Shown here: in pieces, positions 5,169 to 7,202 of the stretch
How the letters are laid out: every line of letters starts with the position of its first letter
Numbering within the stretch: position 1 is the stretch's first letter
DNA from: a bacterium
GTDB taxonomy: Bacteria > Nitrospinota_A > UBA7883 > JACRGQ01
Direction of reading: 5' to 3'
Assembly (NCBI GenBank): GCA_021815535.1
Contig: JAKAGL010000124.1
Location: 1 to 7,202, forward strand
Length of the DNA stretch: 7,202 nucleotides
The notes under the pieces: model-generated
The model's database searches: none
What the model saw: the letters and a program-made list of their open reading frames with translations, nothing else
What the model was told of the DNA's origin: nothing
Made by a program: the position numbers and the translations under genes

Positions 5169-7202
5169 TTAAGCCATGCTGCTTTCCGCAGTCTTCCGTT
5201 CCTTATACTGCTTCGCCTGAAACACAAATGCCTCAAGGCGGCTGCGTCCATTATTCTCATCCATCCCGTCGATGTCAATATTTAACCACGGTATATTGCC
5301 ACAATCTTCACGTACGCGTTTAGATACGGCGCTCACTACCGTACCCGGCATGCATCCGAAAGGCAAGAGATTAATTATCCCCGCGCACCCCTTGCCCGCA
5401 TAATCCAAAGCCTTGCCCACGCTCAGCGTCGCCTCACCCTCAAATGACGCGTCAATATATGGCGCAGAGCGGGCCAACACTTCCGAAGTCGGCGGTTCCT
5501 GCCAGTTTAGCAAATCATCTTTGAAGGGCGCCATCATTTTTTTCTCATCCCGGTGTTTTATGCTGTTAAGCAACATGCCTGAAAGCAGTTCCATGATTTT
5601 ACCGTCGCGGCGGCTCTTGGCAATAAAACGGTCGGTGCAATAAAAGAACCATTCTCCCAAAGGAGCAAGCCATGCTTCCCCACCCATCTCTTCGATACGG
5701 CGGATGATATTTCCGTTGCTATAGTTGTGCAACCGCACATAAATTTCCCCTACCACACCGATAATGGGCCTGCGCACGGTTTTATCCGCCGGCACGGCGC
5801 GAAAAATGGACCGCACGTCGTTCATACGTTCAAAGATGTCTTTGGCCCCCGCCCGCACCGATTTCAACACAATATCAAGTCCCTGTTGATAAGCCTTATC
5901 AGTGGTTCCGGGAACCAGCTCATACGGCCTGGTTTCATGAACCAGCTTTATAAGAATATCGGTCGCCACGATGCCGCGCCAGACCATTCTTTTGAAATTG
6001 CGCCCGACTCCCTCAAAACCGCTGTAATTCCCCTCCGCCGAAGGAGCCATCAACCGGGCATCGATATGTCCCAACCGGTCCAGCTGAATTCTCAGCACCC
6101 CTTGATACTGGCCCAGACGACATGGTCCTTCTGTCGTTGGAATAAAGAACGATGCGCCCGTTGCATCAAACTCTTTCTCCAATGCTTTTTTCAACACATC
6201 TCCCGCCACCAATGTGTAGGGAATGCACTCCTTGCCAGTACTGAATCGGCGTCCCACCTCAAGCGACGCGGCGTCGGTCTTAGGCAACACCTCGGCATCA
6301 ACGCCATAGTGTTGAAACGCCGCTGCCATGGAATATGAGTGATCGCACATCCAGGGAATGTACAGTTTCCGCTTGTGCCCGTTAAGGCGGGCGGTCTTCC
6401 GCCATTGGCGCCGCGCATAATCACCCGCATCCACATTTTCCAGCGAATCGAAAAATGCCTCACAGCGGGTAATCGCCCCGGCATCCGCCGAGTGTTCGTC
6501 CACCTCTAGATGGAGGTAGGGTTTTCCCATCATCTGCTGTTGCACATGATAGGTAATAAAGCTGTCCGGACCGCATTTGAAATTGGAAATATAAATGGCA
6601 TTGAGTTTCGGATTCTTGCGCACCACTTCCGCCGCGGCTTGAATACGCTGGCCGGAACGCCAATACATGTTGGGATTGTTTTCGTAGATGGGATCTTCAC
6701 TTAAATCCAGCATGTCAACCGGAATGGCCATCTTTCCCATATCCTTGAGTTTGCGCGGCAGATCCATATTGATACCACTATCGCAACCGTTATAGGGACG
6801 GCTAATGATCACCACCGCTTGCCGATCCTCTTTTAGGTTCGCCAGAATCTCACGGCCACGCACCTTTAACCCGGCATAAAAAGCGTTCTGCGCATCGCGT
6901 GCCACACGCACAGCACCTGCCACTTTGTCCGCCGAAGCACCCAATCGCCGCCCCAACTCACCCAGTTCACTGGCAACAGAATCATAACCACGCTGGAAGC
7001 TGATGACCGGCTCCCACAATTCCACCCCTTTCATCTTCAGATCCATCGAGTTTTTCACCAGATAGCTGTTGGCTTGCACCAGCGGACACATCTGACTGCT
7101 CTTGAACTTGCTGCTACCTTTTGGGCTCATGGTGAGGATGCTTGGCATAAAGATAACGTTGGCCCCTCTGTTTATCAGATCAACCACGTGTCCGTGGATG
7201 AT
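5169..7202 (-). CDS. Large acyl-CoA dehydratase activase-family protein (DUF2229/COG3580-3581), C-terminal part
   Basis: The frame is open to the right edge, so the N-terminus is outside; the GTG at 7187 is internal, and the residues before it (IIHGH) continue the family pattern. The visible 677 residues match the C-terminal half of the giant CoA-enzyme-activase-related proteins, which usually carry two BcrAD/BadFG-type ATPase domains first (not visible here). Landmarks counted from the edge: VIFMPSI with MCPLVQ (C39), RPYNGCDSGIN (135-145), FKCGPDSF (C210), LEVDEHSADAG (232-242), KECIPYT (C326), GPCRLGQY (C361), VGEIYVR (484-490) and LPFGCMPGT (C617). Several of these Cys probably bind Fe-S clusters. 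The family is related to the activases and subunits of 2-hydroxyacyl-CoA dehydratases and benzoyl-CoA reductases, which use ATP to drive electrons to very low potential; the substrate of this large form is unknown to me. It is co-transcribed with the ferredoxin downstream. The cytoplasmic location is inferred from the lack of membrane segments in the visible part. Confidence 0.88.
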   Translation of the reverse strand: MIHGHVVDLINRGANVIFMPSILTMSPKGSSKFKSSQMCPLVQANSYLVKNSMDLKMKGVELWEPVISFQRGYDSVASELGELGRRLGASADKVAGAVRVARDAQNAFYAGLKVRGREILANLKEDRQAVVIISRPYNGCDSGINMDLPRKLKDMGKMAIPVDMLDLSEDPIYENNPNMYWRSGQRIQAAAEVVRKNPKLNAIYISNFKCGPDSFITYHVQQQMMGKPYLHLEVDEHSADAGAITRCEAFFDSLENVDAGDYARRQWRKTARLNGHKRKLYIPWMCDHSYSMAAAFQHYGVDAEVLPKTDAASLEVGRRFSTGKECIPYTLVAGDVLKKALEKEFDATGASFFIPTTEGPCRLGQYQGVLRIQLDRLGHIDARLMAPSAEGNYSGFEGVGRNFKRMVWRGIVATDILIKLVHETRPYELVPGTTDKAYQQGLDIVLKSVRAGAKDIFERMNDVRSIFRAVPADKTVRRPIIGVVGEIYVRLHNYSNGNIIRRIEEMGGEAWLAPLGEWFFYCTDRFIAKSRRDGKIMELLSGMLLNSIKHRDEKKMMAPFKDDLLNWQEPPTSEVLARSAPYIDASFEGEATLSVGKALDYAGKGCAGIINLLPFGCMPGTVVSAVSKRVREDCGNIPWLNIDIDGMDENNGRSRLEAFVFQAKQYKERKTAESSMA

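Noticed and set aside
5185..7187. GTG at 7187 as a true start giving a complete 672-residue protein.
   Set aside because: The frame continues to the window edge with family-like residues (IIHGH) and no ribosome-binding site can be seen, so the gene is cut by the edge.

Overview
The window holds seven protein genes in two divergently oriented blocks that converge near 4.5 kb. Four are on the + strand from the left edge (partial membrane protein, glycosyltransferase, WecA/TagO-type phosphosugar transferase, TPR protein), followed by a fifth + strand gene (four-helix membrane protein). Three genes are on the - strand on the right (partial giant acyl-CoA dehydratase activase-type protein, ferredoxin, small membrane protein). 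No RNA gene, insertion sequence or CRISPR array was seen. Two genes are cut by the window edges. The gene content suggests a Gram-negative bacterium with an anaerobic or low-potential side to its metabolism: undecaprenyl-phosphate-based glycan synthesis, an exported TPR protein, and an Allochromatium-type 2[4Fe-4S] ferredoxin next to a radical-dehydratase-activase-like Fe-S protein. The phylum cannot be fixed from this sequence; a Desulfobacterota-, Nitrospinota- or Proteobacteria-like organism would fit.

Left block (1-2639, about 60% G+C in the lines I counted). A COG4705-type membrane protein ends at 419. A 217-base gap with inverted and direct repeats follows. A family-2 glycosyltransferase (637-1572) then overlaps by four bases (ATGA) with a polyprenyl-phosphate HexNAc-1-phosphate transferase of WecA/TagO type (1569-2639). 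These two are probably translationally coupled. They could build the first two sugars of a lipid-linked glycan: the transferase loads a HexNAc-1-phosphate on undecaprenyl phosphate and the glycosyltransferase adds the next sugar.

Middle (2640-4469, nearer 50% G+C). After a 32-base gap comes an exported protein made almost entirely of nine TPR repeats. Next is a gap with a good sigma70-type promoter (TTGAGA-17-TATTAT), a TTCCGGAA palindrome at the expected transcription start, and a clear ribosome-binding site. These serve a DUF2231-like four-helix membrane protein with conserved-looking histidines and an acidic tail. G+C content and codon use change near 2640-2671, which separates the glycan genes from the rest.

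Right block (4546-7202, - strand, about 50% G+C). Transcription enters from beyond the right edge through the C-terminal part of a large CoA-enzyme-activase-family protein (DUF2229/COG3580-3581 type). It then reads a GTG-started Alvin-type ferredoxin 19 bases downstream and stops at a strong intrinsic terminator (4852-4889). The ferredoxin is the natural candidate for electron donor to the activase-like protein. Beyond the terminator a small single-helix membrane protein of unknown function runs toward the + strand DUF2231-like gene.
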